From NCBI GenBank assembly GCA_937959265.1, contig CALGMA010000025.1:1-63307 (forward strand): a stretch of DNA of 63,307 nucleotides, read 5' to 3'. This document shows, in pieces, positions 26,046 through 34,981 of the stretch. The notes under the pieces are model-generated. The model had not been told where the DNA came from, did not search any database, and was given only the letters and a program-made list of their open reading frames with translations. Positions within the stretch are counted from its first letter, which is position 1. Each line of letters starts with the position of its first letter. This DNA comes from an uncultured Anaerolineae bacterium (GTDB lineage Bacteria > Chloroflexota > Anaerolineae > J036 > Brachytrichaceae). The position numbers and the translations under genes are program-made.

Positions 26046-28358
26046 TCATTGCCGCGAAAGTTGCACAGGTGAGCGCTGTGACGCTCCAGCGCCCCGCCTT
26101 CGTTTCGCAACGCCGATCGCCGCGCCGAGCAACGGCAGGGCCAGCCAGGCGCCTGTGTTGAGCACCTGCAGCAAAATTGATTGGAGGAACGAAGCGTTCA
26201 GACCGCCCTCGAACAAGATGACATTGGTGGCAAGGAAGCCCAGGACGATCGTCAGCCCAGCCACGAATGCCGCGAAAAGCCCATGCGCCAGCTTCAGTTC
26301 CCTGACCCGCCCGGCTACGATCATCGCAATCAAGGCCTGCACGACAGCCGAGACGAAGACGATGCCCTGCATCAAGGCCAGTTTTGCATCGTCTGACGAG
26401 CGCGTAGCTTCATCCATCGAGAGCCGAAGCATGTATCGCAAAGCGATGATGAGGAGCAGGCAGGCCAGGCCAGCCACGAACCCCGCTTGGGCGGCGTAGG
26501 CGGTGCGGAACTGTACCGGCCTCGATCGGACCTCGACAGCCAGCGCGGTCACATCGTCCAGAAACGCCCAGCGTTCTGCGACATCCTGCGTTTGATGAGC
26601 GCGGCGTCGCAGCCCTGCAACGAGTGGAACGGCCCACATGCCGGCGAACAAGACGAGATTGATCCATCCTCCTCCATCGCGCCAAATGCCGATGAAAGGA
26701 GACCCCGCCGCCAGCAAGGCCGTGGCGAAAGTGACGATCGCCACTGCAGGGAATTCGCTCAAGCTGAGAAACATGAAGGGAACACTCAGCCACAGCGACA
26801 AGCCGATCGCGGCCACGATCAAGCTGCGGCTCGCCAGCCGTGTGAGGCTGTCCGCATCGTGCGCCGCTTCGATCCAGGCGTGCGCACCGTCGGCGACCGC
26901 GAGCATGAACAGGTATAGCCCGATCACCAGCCACACGCCCCACCATGCGAAAAACGCGAGTGCGTCGAGCGGCCCGCTCGTGCTACCAAACAGATCATCC
27001 TGGATCGCACTGGTTGCGCCCAGCCATCGGCCGATGATCAGGCCAACCGTCATCGCAAGGGCGAATGTGAAATACCGCAAATGGACACGTCGCCCGTGCA
27101 CGCCGGCGAAGACATCGCGCCACACCGCCAGGCATACGCTCCCAGCTACCAGCGGGCCGAGCACAAGCAATGCAACCGTGCTGGCGAAAATCTCGGCGGT
27201 GACCGGCAACAAATCTACCAACAGCCAAAACACGCCGGTGAAGGCCAGCGCGGCCGCAATGCCGGTTGCCAGTGCATCCCAAGTGCTCGTCGCAAACAGC
27301 CCGCGCGTATCTTCCAGACTGGCGATGCGGCGCGCGCTGGGCGGGTGCTTCTGAAAGAGCGTCTGCAGGCCGCGCGCCGCATCGTGCATCGCAGAGGTAG
27401 ATCGCTCGGCGAGCACATTCCTCAACTTGCCATCCGGCCCATCCCAGGCCGATGCACGCACGTCGGCATACAGTTCGCGTGCGCGCAGAATGGCGTTGCG
27501 CAGCAGCACGATCAGCAACGCCAGGGCGACCATTCGCCAGGCCACTTGTGCGAAGAACATCAGGTCGGCGAGATTGAGACCTGCGACGAGTTGAACCACG
27601 AGGAAGGGCAGCAGGGCAATCAACACGAAGGCCGGCCAGATGGCCAGGCTGAAATAGGTCTTGTCCACGTCACCGTTGCGCAGGTGGGCCAGCTCATGCA
27701 GCGCGATGGCGCGGAAGGCCGCCTGATCCGAATAGAAGAGCGACACCAGCCCACCCGACAGGGCGACGAACTTGCGCCGGAGATGACCGAAGGCCAGGCC
27801 GCTCACTCGGCTATCGAGTGGATTCCACACGAAGTCCGGCTTCGTGCGCAGACCTGTCTCCTCGCATAGGTCGTGCAGGTAGACCAGCGCCTCAGGCGCG
27901 TCGTCGGCGGTGAGCAGCGCCAGCTTTAGCTGGCGTCGCTTCAGCGTGGGCGTGAGCCAATAGATGGCAGAAGCCGTCGCCAGGACGATGGTCAGTCCGC
28001 CAAGGACAGTCAGCCCTTGCGCCAGTTCCCAACCTTCGATGCATGCCTTCTGCGCCCGACTTGTCGCGCTCCAGTTCGAAAAGAAGGAGGACAGGTTGCC
28101 CATGCGGTCGAGCGCTGAACCGGATAAGTCGGGGCCTTCCGGTGTGGTCAACGGTATCTGCGCCAGGCAGTCCTGGATGACGGTGAAGATTTGCCGGTTG
28201 AAGACGACGTTGTAGATCGCGCCGAAGATGAACAGGCTGGCGCTGGCGACGGCCACGATCAGGAGCAAAAAGCGAAAGTCGGTGTCCGGCGGGAAGAGAA
28301 ACGGGTTCAAGCGCCGGCTGTGACCTGACCGACCTGAAAGACCCGATCGTTCTGTCAT
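26046..28358 (-). CDS. Giant M48-family membrane metallopeptidase
   Basis: A 770-residue zinc peptidase, about twice the size of HtpX-like M48 enzymes. Residues 1-30 hold SGLSGRSGHS repeats; membrane helices lie near 30-50 and 114-135. The zinc site is complete: HELAH at 221-225 and the third ligand Glu295 in RARELYADVRAS, followed by HPPSARRIASLED, as in HtpX/Ste24 proteins. Helices at about 237-290 flank the active site. From residue 350 on there are about ten more hydrophobic helices with no known domain. It begins 24 bases after the EAD-protein gene on the same strand, so the two form an operon; it may be the effector of a conflict or stress system (inference). Confidence 0.82.
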   Translation of the reverse strand: MTERSGLSGRSGHSRRLNPFLFPPDTDFRFLLLIVAVASASLFIFGAIYNVVFNRQIFTVIQDCLAQIPLTTPEGPDLSGSALDRMGNLSSFFSNWSATSRAQKACIEGWELAQGLTVLGGLTIVLATASAIYWLTPTLKRRQLKLALLTADDAPEALVYLHDLCEETGLRTKPDFVWNPLDSRVSGLAFGHLRRKFVALSGGLVSLFYSDQAAFRAIALHELAHLRNGDVDKTYFSLAIWPAFVLIALLPFLVVQLVAGLNLADLMFFAQVAWRMVALALLIVLLRNAILRARELYADVRASAWDGPDGKLRNVLAERSTSAMHDAARGLQTLFQKHPPSARRIASLEDTRGLFATSTWDALATGIAAALAFTGVFWLLVDLLPVTAEIFASTVALLVLGPLVAGSVCLAVWRDVFAGVHGRRVHLRYFTFALAMTVGLIIGRWLGATSAIQDDLFGSTSGPLDALAFFAWWGVWLVIGLYLFMLAVADGAHAWIEAAHDADSLTRLASRSLIVAAIGLSLWLSVPFMFLSLSEFPAVAIVTFATALLAAGSPFIGIWRDGGGWINLVLFAGMWAVPLVAGLRRRAHQTQDVAERWAFLDDVTALAVEVRSRPVQFRTAYAAQAGFVAGLACLLLIIALRYMLRLSMDEATRSSDDAKLALMQGIVFVSAVVQALIAMIVAGRVRELKLAHGLFAAFVAGLTIVLGFLATNVILFEGGLNASFLQSILLQVLNTGAWLALPLLGAAIGVAKRRRGAGASQRSPVQLSRQ

Positions 28359-28382
28359 TTGTCCCCCTGCTTGTCAGATCAG

Positions 28383-29138
28383 TCAGGTGACGACAAGATT
28401 CGCAACCAGCGTGTCGGCCAGCAGCGATGCGCGCGCTTCGTCGAGCTTCAGCTCGCGCGCCTGTGCCAGCGCGGTCTGTCGAATGCGGGCGAGTTGCACT
28501 GCGTCGAGGATGAAACGGCCGTCGGTCGTCACTTGCGTGCGCGATAGGTCGGTCCAGCTTGCCTCGGGTCGCAGGCGGGCACACGCTGCGACCAGCTCGG
28601 ATAGACGATCGCGCCGCTCGAAATACAGGATGAGCTCGCGCACTTTGTCGGTTCGCCCTGCATCCGCACCGCCCAGGCTCTCGTAGTCCACACCCAGGTC
28701 GAAGCACAACGTCTTCAGTTCGCTGATGTCGAAGTGCTTGAGCATCAACTCTCGCAGTCGGACGCGGTAGGCGACGCTCGGCGCTTGAGCCATCTGCGCA
28801 ACATCGTGCGCTTCGCTGGCCGCAACGGGCTGAAAAGTATGCGCGACGATCGCTCGCGCGTCTCCCGGCACCCCCGCCGAACTCACCTCCTGTGTCAACA
28901 CGCTCACCACGGCAGCCGTGACGGCCAGGGCGATGGGCGCGATCAAGTTGACCGCCTCGGAAGTGCCGAAGCCCAGCGCGTCATCTCGCGCGCCCGCCAG
29001 TTTCTTCACCGCGGCGGGGTCCTTGAAAAACGCCGCGCTGGTAGCACGAAACAACGGCAGTTCCTGATGCGACAGTTGACCTACCAGCTCTCGTGCAACG
29101 CGCGAGATCAGCTCAGATTCTTCGGGGGCGAAAGTCAT
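28383..29138 (-). CDS. Effector-associated-domain (EAD) membrane protein
   Basis: A 251-residue protein with no enzyme motifs. Residues 1-60 are helical, 61-85 (EAVNLIAPIALAVTAAVVSVL) form one membrane helix, and about 126-192 match the small helical effector-associated domains found in bacterial conflict proteins: RLRELMLKHFDISELKTLCF, DLGVDYESLGG and a RELILYFERRDRLSELV helix. The remaining 55 residues are helical and unassigned. Such domains bring partner proteins together by like-with-like contacts. It is the first gene of a two-gene unit with the M48 peptidase. I am confident of the EAD-like segment but not of its subclass number. Confidence 0.72.
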   Translation of the reverse strand: MTFAPEESELISRVARELVGQLSHQELPLFRATSAAFFKDPAAVKKLAGARDDALGFGTSEAVNLIAPIALAVTAAVVSVLTQEVSSAGVPGDARAIVAHTFQPVAASEAHDVAQMAQAPSVAYRVRLRELMLKHFDISELKTLCFDLGVDYESLGGADAGRTDKVRELILYFERRDRLSELVAACARLRPEASWTDLSRTQVTTDGRFILDAVQLARIRQTALAQARELKLDEARASLLADTLVANLVVT

Positions 29139-29217
29139 TGTCTGTCGTCTAGTTTCAAATCATTCTACTCCTCAGGCACGAGTTGGAACGTTTTGTTTTG
29201 AGGCAGCGCGTTATCGG

Positions 29218-29290
29218 TGTTGATGGCGTCGATGGTGTCGGTGGCGTGTTCGACGACACTGCCGACACCACTGACACTACTGACACTACA
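29218..29290. repeat. Degenerate 9-bp repeats forming an inverted repeat
   Basis: Units such as GTCGATGGT and GTCGGTGGC run in one direction and are followed by CACTGCCGA, CACCACTGA and CACTACTGA in the opposite sense, so the tract can fold back on itself (GTGTCGG with CCGACAC). The units are related to the tract at 25983-26026. Confidence 0.65.
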
Positions 29291-29295
29291 TCTTC

Positions 29296-30405
29296 TCACC
29301 CTCCCTGCTCGATCATCCGGATCGCCGCTTTCATGAAGCCCAGCGCGAAGGCCATGCCGGCGTGCCAGGGTGCGGCGCAGCTCATGGCCGGCGTGTGATC
29401 GGGAATCAGCACACCGTCGAAGCCGTTCTTATGCAAGATGCGCAGCACCTCGACCATGTCCACGTCTCCTTCGTCCACGAACACCTCTTCGTATTGCGGC
29501 ACCTGGCCGCGCACGTTGCGGAAGTGAATGTAACCGATGCGGCCGGTGGCGCTGTAGCGGTCCACCATGTCATAGAAATCGGCGAAGCCATCCCGGCCAC
29601 CGAACGCCGGGCTCATTTCGGCCAGCGTGCCCAGGCAGAACTCCATGGCGTTGTAAGGCGAGGGGTCCAGCTCCAGCACACGCTGATACAAGTCCCAGCG
29701 ATACACTAGCCGCGGCGTGCCGCGCAGCGTGGGCAGCGGCGGATCGTCGGGATGCAGCGCCAATTGCACGCCGGCTTCCTCGGCCACCGGCAACAGTTCG
29801 GTCAAGAAGCGCGTGAAGCGATGCCAGAGTTCCTCATGCGTGATCGGCTCGACCACGCCGGAATGACCGCTCGGATCGAAGGCCTGCGCGTCGTAGACCA
29901 TGTTCCACACCATGCCTTTGGGGATCGGCGTCTCGACCGCGTGGTGGTAGCCGACCGAGATCGCGCCGCCGCGCGCGAATGGCCCGTGGTCGCGTCCCCA
30001 CACGCCGGCCAGGCTGAAGTTGTAACCCATGATCGGGATACCGGCCTGGCCAACGTCGCGGATGATCTGCTTGAGGCGCGCCATCTGCGCGTCGCGCTCA
30101 GGGCCGTCGAGCAGCACGTCGTACCAATGCGCCGGCTCGAAGTTCTCGATGGCTTCGAGTTCGAGTCCTTCGGCGTTGATGGCCGCCTTCAAGTCGCGGA
30201 ACCATTCGTAAGTCCACGTACCATCCGCCGGGTCGCTGACGCCGAAGCCATAGAGCGGCGAGCCTTCGGTGGTGAGTGCCGCGCTGCCCGGCTTTTTGAA
30301 GTGGCCGACGATATGGGCGACGATATGCGTCGCGCCACACTGTTTAGCGAAGCGGAAGTTCTCCGCGTTGAGCATGTTGCCGTAGAGTCCAAGACCGAGT
30401 TTCAT
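29296..30405 (-). CDS. uxuA: Mannonate dehydratase, UxuA family
   Basis: TIM-barrel enzyme of 369 residues that dehydrates D-mannonate to 2-keto-3-deoxygluconate in glucuronate breakdown. The start ATG 30405 gives MKLGLGLYGNMLNAENFRF. Family features: WTYEWFRDLKAAINAEGLELEAIENF, GIPIMGYNFSLAGVWGRD, LALHPDDPPLPTLRGTPRLV (metal ligands His and Asp), MEFCLGTLAEM and IGYIHFRNVRGQVPQYEEVF. It is unrelated in fold to the ManD-type enzyme at 6552-7847, so two candidate mannonate dehydratases exist in this window. UxuA is usually about 390 residues, so this form is slightly short. No hexuronate isomerase or kinase is next to it. Confidence 0.88.
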   Translation of the reverse strand: MKLGLGLYGNMLNAENFRFAKQCGATHIVAHIVGHFKKPGSAALTTEGSPLYGFGVSDPADGTWTYEWFRDLKAAINAEGLELEAIENFEPAHWYDVLLDGPERDAQMARLKQIIRDVGQAGIPIMGYNFSLAGVWGRDHGPFARGGAISVGYHHAVETPIPKGMVWNMVYDAQAFDPSGHSGVVEPITHEELWHRFTRFLTELLPVAEEAGVQLALHPDDPPLPTLRGTPRLVYRWDLYQRVLELDPSPYNAMEFCLGTLAEMSPAFGGRDGFADFYDMVDRYSATGRIGYIHFRNVRGQVPQYEEVFVDEGDVDMVEVLRILHKNGFDGVLIPDHTPAMSCAAPWHAGMAFALGFMKAAIRMIEQGG

Positions 30406-30485
30406 GCCGAAGATTGAATCACAAAATTCGGTGGGACACATCGCGCAGCGAATGGATCGCGCGCTGGGTGGTGCGCGTGCGCCGC

Positions 30486-31334
30486 CTACGCCATGCCGCG
30501 CTGCTTGATCGCCTCGTAGATCACCAGCGCCGCACTCGTCGCCACGTTCAACGAGTTGATCCGACCGAACATAGGGATGCGCACAGCAGCGTCGGCTTGG
30601 TCAAGCCAGAATTGGGAGAGCCCGTATTTCTCCTCGCCGACGGCAATCGCGCAGGGCTGGGTGAAGTCGAATAGCGTGTAGCTCACCGGCAATTGTCCAC
30701 GTAACGGATTGGGAGTAGTGGCGACGATACGTATGCCATGCCCGCGCAGCCAGGCGATGGCCTCGGCGCTCGCGCATTGCGCGACCGGCACGCTGAATAG
30801 CGCGCCTTGCGATGCGCGCACCACGTTAGGGTTAGTCAGGTCGGCCTTGGGATCGCAGAACAGAAAGGCGTCTACGCCGGCAGCGTCGCACGTGCGCAGC
30901 ATGGCGCCCAGATTGCCCGGCTTCTCCACTGCCTCCGCCACGAGGTAGAGCGGCGCGTGGGGTTGCGCAGATCCGCGACTGCGCGCCTGGGTCAGCCGGC
31001 TCAGCGAGAAGTCCGGCCGCTTCACTATGGCTAGCCAACCATCCGGCCCGTCGCGGTAGGCCATCTTCTCGAAAACCGGCCGCGTGGTCTCGACCACCTC
31101 GGCGCCGGTATCGCGCACGCGCCACTGAAGGTTGTCGTGTGCGTTGGGGCTGTGCGCCGGCTTGAACAGCTCGGGACAGATGAGGACCGTCTGCGGGCGC
31201 ACACCGCAATCCAGCGCCAGCGACAGTGGATCGAAGCCCTCGACCAGCATTAGCCCATCGTTGTCGCGCTGGCGCTTGTCGCGCAACGCCACGACATGCT
31301 TGACGCGCGGGTTGGTCAGACTGGTGATGCGCAT
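30486..31334 (-). CDS. SpoU/TrmH-family RNA 2'-O-methyltransferase
   Basis: A 282-residue SAM-dependent methyltransferase of the knotted SPOUT class. Start ATG 31334 (MRITSLTNPRVKHVVALRDK) fits the short N-terminal substrate-binding domain with LVEGFDPLSLAL. The SPOUT core has KPGNLGAMLRTCDAAGVDAF (motif 1), AIAVGEEKYGLS (motif 2) and VRIPMFGRINSLNVATSAALVIYEA (motif 3). Similar to 23S rRNA G2251 or tRNA methylases; target not determinable. It is divergent from the YhfC protease gene. Confidence 0.9.
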   Translation of the reverse strand: MRITSLTNPRVKHVVALRDKRQRDNDGLMLVEGFDPLSLALDCGVRPQTVLICPELFKPAHSPNAHDNLQWRVRDTGAEVVETTRPVFEKMAYRDGPDGWLAIVKRPDFSLSRLTQARSRGSAQPHAPLYLVAEAVEKPGNLGAMLRTCDAAGVDAFLFCDPKADLTNPNVVRASQGALFSVPVAQCASAEAIAWLRGHGIRIVATTPNPLRGQLPVSYTLFDFTQPCAIAVGEEKYGLSQFWLDQADAAVRIPMFGRINSLNVATSAALVIYEAIKQRGMA

Positions 31335-31454
31335 AGGCGCCCGTATTGGTGATATCCTACTGCAACTGGGCAGGTTCGGGTACCAGGTCGTCAGGTCAAT
31401 CAGGCCGTAAGTCATCAATCGTTCTTTGGATTTCATCTTCAGCCTTCCCCTGCC

Positions 31455-32234
31455 ATGTCTGCCCTCCTTCTCTTCACGCTTCAGGCGCTGCTGATCTTCG
31501 CCGGCGTGATCGCGCTGGCGATCGTGCTGCGCCGGCGCCTGCCTGCGCACTGGCGTGCATGGGTATGGGGTGCGCTCGCGTTCGTCGTCTCGCAGGCGGT
31601 GCGGCTGCCACTGCTGATCAGCTTGACGCTGATTAGCCAGGCGCTGCGCTGGGACTTCGGCCAGGAGGGCAACTTCTGGTCCAATGTCATCATTTTGTCG
31701 CTCACCGCCGGCCTGTTCGAGGAAACGGCGCGTTACGCAGTGCTGCGCTTTCTGGCCAAGGATGTGCGCGGTTGGCAGGACGCCGTGATGTTCGGTGCGG
31801 GGCATGGTGGCATTGAGGCGGTCTTGCTGGTCGGCATTGGTGCCGGTGTAACGAACGCCTACCTGTTGCTCAACGCAGATACGCTGCTAGCACAAGTACG
31901 CGCCCTATCGCCCGAACAGGCCGGCGCGTTAGAAGCGCAGTTGGCCGCACTGCGCAATGTGAACGTCGGCGTCATCGCTGCGTCATTGATCGAGCGCGTC
32001 TTCGCCATCACGCTGCACATCGGCCTGAGCGTGATGGTGATGCGCGCGGTGGAAGACAATAGATTCGAGTGGGTGCTGGCGGCGATGGGCATCCATGCGT
32101 TGGCCAACCTCCTAGCTGTGACGGCACAGCGCTTTGGCGGTGTCGTGGTCGCCGAGGTCATCGTAGGCGTCATCGCGCTGGCGATGCTGGCGTTCACCCT
32201 GCATCAACGCCCAGGTCGCTCTGCGTGCATTTGA
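31455..32234 (+). CDS. YhfC-family intramembrane glutamic protease
   Basis: Polytopic membrane protein of 259 residues with about seven helices. The conserved motifs of the YhfC/CAAX-like (Abi-type) intramembrane proteases are present: GLFEETARYAVLRF (Glu-Glu and Arg), FGAGHGGIEAVLL (His and Glu), ITLHIGLSVMVM (His) and GIHALANLLAV (His, Asn). The likely role is cleavage of membrane proteins or peptides; substrate unknown. Its promoter region is shared with the divergent SpoU gene, and a strong stem-loop follows at 32322-32354. Confidence 0.85.
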   Translation: MSALLLFTLQALLIFAGVIALAIVLRRRLPAHWRAWVWGALAFVVSQAVRLPLLISLTLISQALRWDFGQEGNFWSNVIILSLTAGLFEETARYAVLRFLAKDVRGWQDAVMFGAGHGGIEAVLLVGIGAGVTNAYLLLNADTLLAQVRALSPEQAGALEAQLAALRNVNVGVIAASLIERVFAITLHIGLSVMVMRAVEDNRFEWVLAAMGIHALANLLAVTAQRFGGVVVAEVIVGVIALAMLAFTLHQRPGRSACI

Positions 32235-32321
32235 ATCGCGCTTCATCCCATCGCGCATAGTGTCCCCGCGATGGATCTCGATCGGGAATTGCGCATCAAT
32301 GCCTCGATTGTGCCCAAATTG

Positions 32322-32354
32322 AAGGCGCCCCACTCGTCGCGAGCGGGGCGCCTT
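32322..32354. terminator. Bidirectional stem-loop terminator
   Basis: AAGGCGCCCC (32322-32331) pairs with GGGGCGCCTT (32345-32354). The hairpin separates the ends of the convergent YhfC and RRM-protein genes; on the minus strand the stem is followed by CAATTTGGGC, and on plus by GAAAACTTTGG. Confidence 0.75.
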
Positions 32355-32379
32355 GAAAACTTTGGGGCACTCGTGGGGA

Positions 32380-32694
32380 CTAGTAACGCCGATTGTTGCT
32401 ACGCCGGTCGTTGCGATTCCCGCCGCCGAAGCCACTCGAGCGCGCTTCTTGTGGTTTTGCCTCGTTCACCCTCAGCTCGCGCCCGTCCACTTCCCGGCCG
32501 TTGACCATTTGGATGGCCTTGAGCGCTTCGGCAGGCGTCTCCATCTCCACGAACGCAAAGCCGCGCGGTTGGTTGGTCATACGATCCATGATGATGCTGA
32601 TCGAGCGGATATTGCCAGCCTTGCTGAAAACTTCGCGCAGCGCCGGCTCGTCCGTGTTATACGACAGATTGCCGACATACAGTTTGTTGTTCAT
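32380..32694 (-). CDS. RRM-type RNA-binding protein with Arg/Asn-rich tail
   Basis: Small single-RRM protein (104 residues). RNP2 is KLYVGNL (4-10) and RNP1 is RGFAFVEM (44-51); the fold ends near residue 80, followed by a Gly/Arg/Asn-rich tail FGGGNRNDRRSNNRRY that should be unstructured and basic. Similar proteins in cyanobacteria and Chloroflexota are cold-induced RNA chaperones. A good ribosome site (AGGAGGATCACA) precedes the ATG at 32694. A TATACT box at about 32895-32900 on the minus strand would give a leader of about 200 bases. Confidence 0.9.
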   Translation of the reverse strand: MNNKLYVGNLSYNTDEPALREVFSKAGNIRSISIIMDRMTNQPRGFAFVEMETPAEALKAIQMVNGREVDGRELRVNEAKPQEARSSGFGGGNRNDRRSNNRRY

Positions 32695-33431
32695 TGTGAT
32701 CCTCCTCAGATCTGTTGAGATTGTGTTGCGCAGACGAACCGCCCGTGCAACGATGGAATAAAGTAGGAAAACTCGCGAGTGGTTTCTGATCGTTCAATCT
32801 CACAGAAGAGATCCGAGGATATGCACCGAGGAACGCCTGGAAGAATTGACTTACTGAAACAATCACATTCACGTTGTGATCACTACCGACAGTAAACAGT
32901 ATACCGCATCTGGTTCGAACGCCGTGCGAAAGCGCGAAAAGGTGCATGCATCCAAGGCGCAATCTGCGGGCGGGCGGACCTGTGTGGCCGCCTGCCTAAT
33001 GCTCAACGGACGCTGGCACGCGTTGGACGACAACGATCAGGCACCTGCGTTGTCCGGGTTAGCGTCGTGGGTGCGAACGCCGATCGTCGCTGGAAGCGCA
33101 AGTTCAACGTCACCTTAGTCAGGGCGCATCACATTCCCCTGCAACACCCGCCAGGCAACGGCGTTTGAAACAACGCCTGGGAACTCGAGACTTTTTTGCC
33201 CAGCGGATCAAGAGGCTGCAAAAACAACTCTTCCCTGCCCGGCAGCAACTTGGTCATCGCACCATCCATGCGCAATCAGGCCCAATCCAGGCTCTGCAGT
33301 TCGTCGTAGTGTTCCAACGCCGCCGCTCACGGCTTCTCGAAAACCCCCAGCCGCCGTCTATTCCAAGACACGTTTGCCCCGCAAGTCGAAATACACTACA
33401 TTAGTACCTCAAGACTTATCCAACATACTTT
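32695..33431. other. Long intergenic region without a convincing gene
   Basis: About 740 bases, the longest gene-free stretch. The left 200 bases look like the untranslated leader of the minus-strand RRM gene. The middle is GC-rich with no frame showing coding character. A small fold-back GGCGTT-TGAAAC-AACGCC lies at 33161-33178, followed by a T6 run, possibly a terminator or part of a small RNA. The right end holds the aminotransferase promoter. Confidence 0.5.
33374..33402 (+). promoter_or_regulatory. Sigma-70-type promoter for the aminotransferase gene
   Basis: TTGCCC (33374-33379), a 17-base spacer, and TACATT (33397-33402). This gives a short leader of about 22 bases before ATG 33432. 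There is no clear Shine-Dalgarno site. Confidence 0.55.
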
Positions 33432-34811
33432 ATGAGCACTCTATCTTTGGAAATTACTGATCTCAAGCAAAAAGCAGTTCACGCGCTCTGGCTACCCTTC
33501 TCACGCGCAAGCGACCTCGAAGCTGAAGGCGGACCAGTTGTAATTGATCACGGGAAAGGGGTCTGGCTATGGGACATCCAGGGAAAGCGCTACCTGGACG
33601 GCGTCGGTGCGCTCGAGGCGATGGCTATCGGTCACGGTCGCACCGAACTGGTAGAAGTTGCTACTCGACAGATGCGCAAGCTCGCCTTCCTGGACGTCTT
33701 TCGCTATGCGTCGCAGCCGGCAATTGAATTGGCAGACACCTTGCTGGATATTTCCCCGCCCAACATGGCGCGCGTATTTTTTGCTCCAGGCGGTTCCGAG
33801 GCGGTCGAGACGGCGCTCAAGCTGGCCTTTCAGTATCACTACCTACGGGGCGAACCGCAGCGACGGAAGGTAATCTGTCGTCAGGGCGCGTATCACGGTG
33901 TGACGTTTGGCGCGATGAACTGCGACGGCCGATATCACGCTACACGCACCGATATCTATCTGGGCGACGTGCGATTCGGGGAGATAGCGATGGGTCCGGC
34001 CAAAGGGGCAGGATGGGGCAAGAGCGCGCGCCATACGGCCGGTGCCGCAGAATTCAGGCAGAAAGTGATGGAGATCGGCCCGGATCGAGTCGCGGCCATC
34101 ATTGTGGATCCCGTTGCCACGGCATCAGCGGTTGCCACACCGCCGGCAAGCGATTTTCAGGAGCTAAGAGCGCTGTGTGATGAATTCGGCATGCTGCTCA
34201 TCGCCGATGAAGTGATCGCCGGCTTCGCCCGCAGCGGTCGCATGTTCGTGAGCCAGCTATACGACGTGCAACCCGACTTCTTGACGCTCTCGAAGGCCCT
34301 ATCGTCCGGCTACATGCCTATCGGAGCTACATTGGTGAGCCAAAAGGTCATTGATGTGTTCAACAATACTCACCCGGCCGATAACATCTTTACGCATGGC
34401 CACACCTACGGCGGCCACCCGGTTGCCTGCGCCGTCGCGCTGGAGAACATCCGCATCCTTGAGCGCGAAGGCCTGGCCGATCGTGCGGCGCAGATGGGCG
34501 AGTATTTCCAGCGAGGCCTGGAGAGCCTCGGCAACCACACCTCATACGTTGATGCGCGCGGTGTTGGGATGTTGCGTGGCTTAGAGTTGGTTGGGGACGA
34601 TGAAAGGGCCGGCGCTTTTGGCAGCGCGCGTGCTGCCTGCTTGTGGCTGCGCAAGCGCCTACGCGACCTCGGCTTGATCACTCTCACCATCCATCCGGGT
34701 ACGGTGTTCTTGCTCGCCCCACCCTTGATCATCGAGCGCGCAGAGATTGATGCGCTGATCGAAATTCTGGATCGCGGCTTGCACGAACTGGATCAGGCCC
34801 TGGCAGGCTGA
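33432..34811 (+). CDS. Class III (omega-type) PLP aminotransferase
   Basis: A 459-residue transaminase of the family that includes beta-alanine:pyruvate and diamine aminotransferases and DAPA synthase. Features: LWDIQGKRYLDGVGA, FFAPGGSEAVETALKLAFQYH (PLP phosphate), YHGVTFGAMN, LLIADEVIAGFARSGRMF with Asp259, and the PLP Lys288 in TLSKALSSGYMPIGA. The segment after VAAIIVDPVATASAV departs from the common EPVQG motif. Substrate cannot be fixed. It has its own promoter and no obvious operon partner; the SAM methyltransferase follows 170 bases later. Confidence 0.88.
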   Translation: MSTLSLEITDLKQKAVHALWLPFSRASDLEAEGGPVVIDHGKGVWLWDIQGKRYLDGVGALEAMAIGHGRTELVEVATRQMRKLAFLDVFRYASQPAIELADTLLDISPPNMARVFFAPGGSEAVETALKLAFQYHYLRGEPQRRKVICRQGAYHGVTFGAMNCDGRYHATRTDIYLGDVRFGEIAMGPAKGAGWGKSARHTAGAAEFRQKVMEIGPDRVAAIIVDPVATASAVATPPASDFQELRALCDEFGMLLIADEVIAGFARSGRMFVSQLYDVQPDFLTLSKALSSGYMPIGATLVSQKVIDVFNNTHPADNIFTHGHTYGGHPVACAVALENIRILEREGLADRAAQMGEYFQRGLESLGNHTSYVDARGVGMLRGLELVGDDERAGAFGSARAACLWLRKRLRDLGLITLTIHPGTVFLLAPPLIIERAEIDALIEILDRGLHELDQALAG

Positions 34812-34981
34812 GGAAAGCGTATCGGGAAGGCTTCTTTGCCGGCCGCTTGCGGGCTGGCGCACGTGGCCGACATGTGCGGGTAAGCCGTATACACGGCGGA
34901 TGACGAGCGTCTAGGCGCCCATGCCGGCTGGCGAAGCACTGCACAAACGCGAGCCACCTGATAGGTGCCAATGCATCAGCG

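Noticed and set aside
32905..32930. GGTTCGAACG looks like the T-loop of a tRNA
   Set aside because: The flanking five-base arms (ATCTG and CGCCG) do not pair, and no acceptor stem or anticodon arm is found around it.
32876..33118. 80-codon open frame on the plus strand in the long intergenic region
   Set aside because: It overlaps the RRM gene's likely promoter, has no ribosome site and no recognisable pattern; its composition looks like random GC-rich sequence.
33161..33200. Hairpin plus T6 as a terminator for an unseen gene
   Set aside because: The six-base stem is separated from the T-run by 13 bases, too far for a standard terminator, and no gene ends before it.
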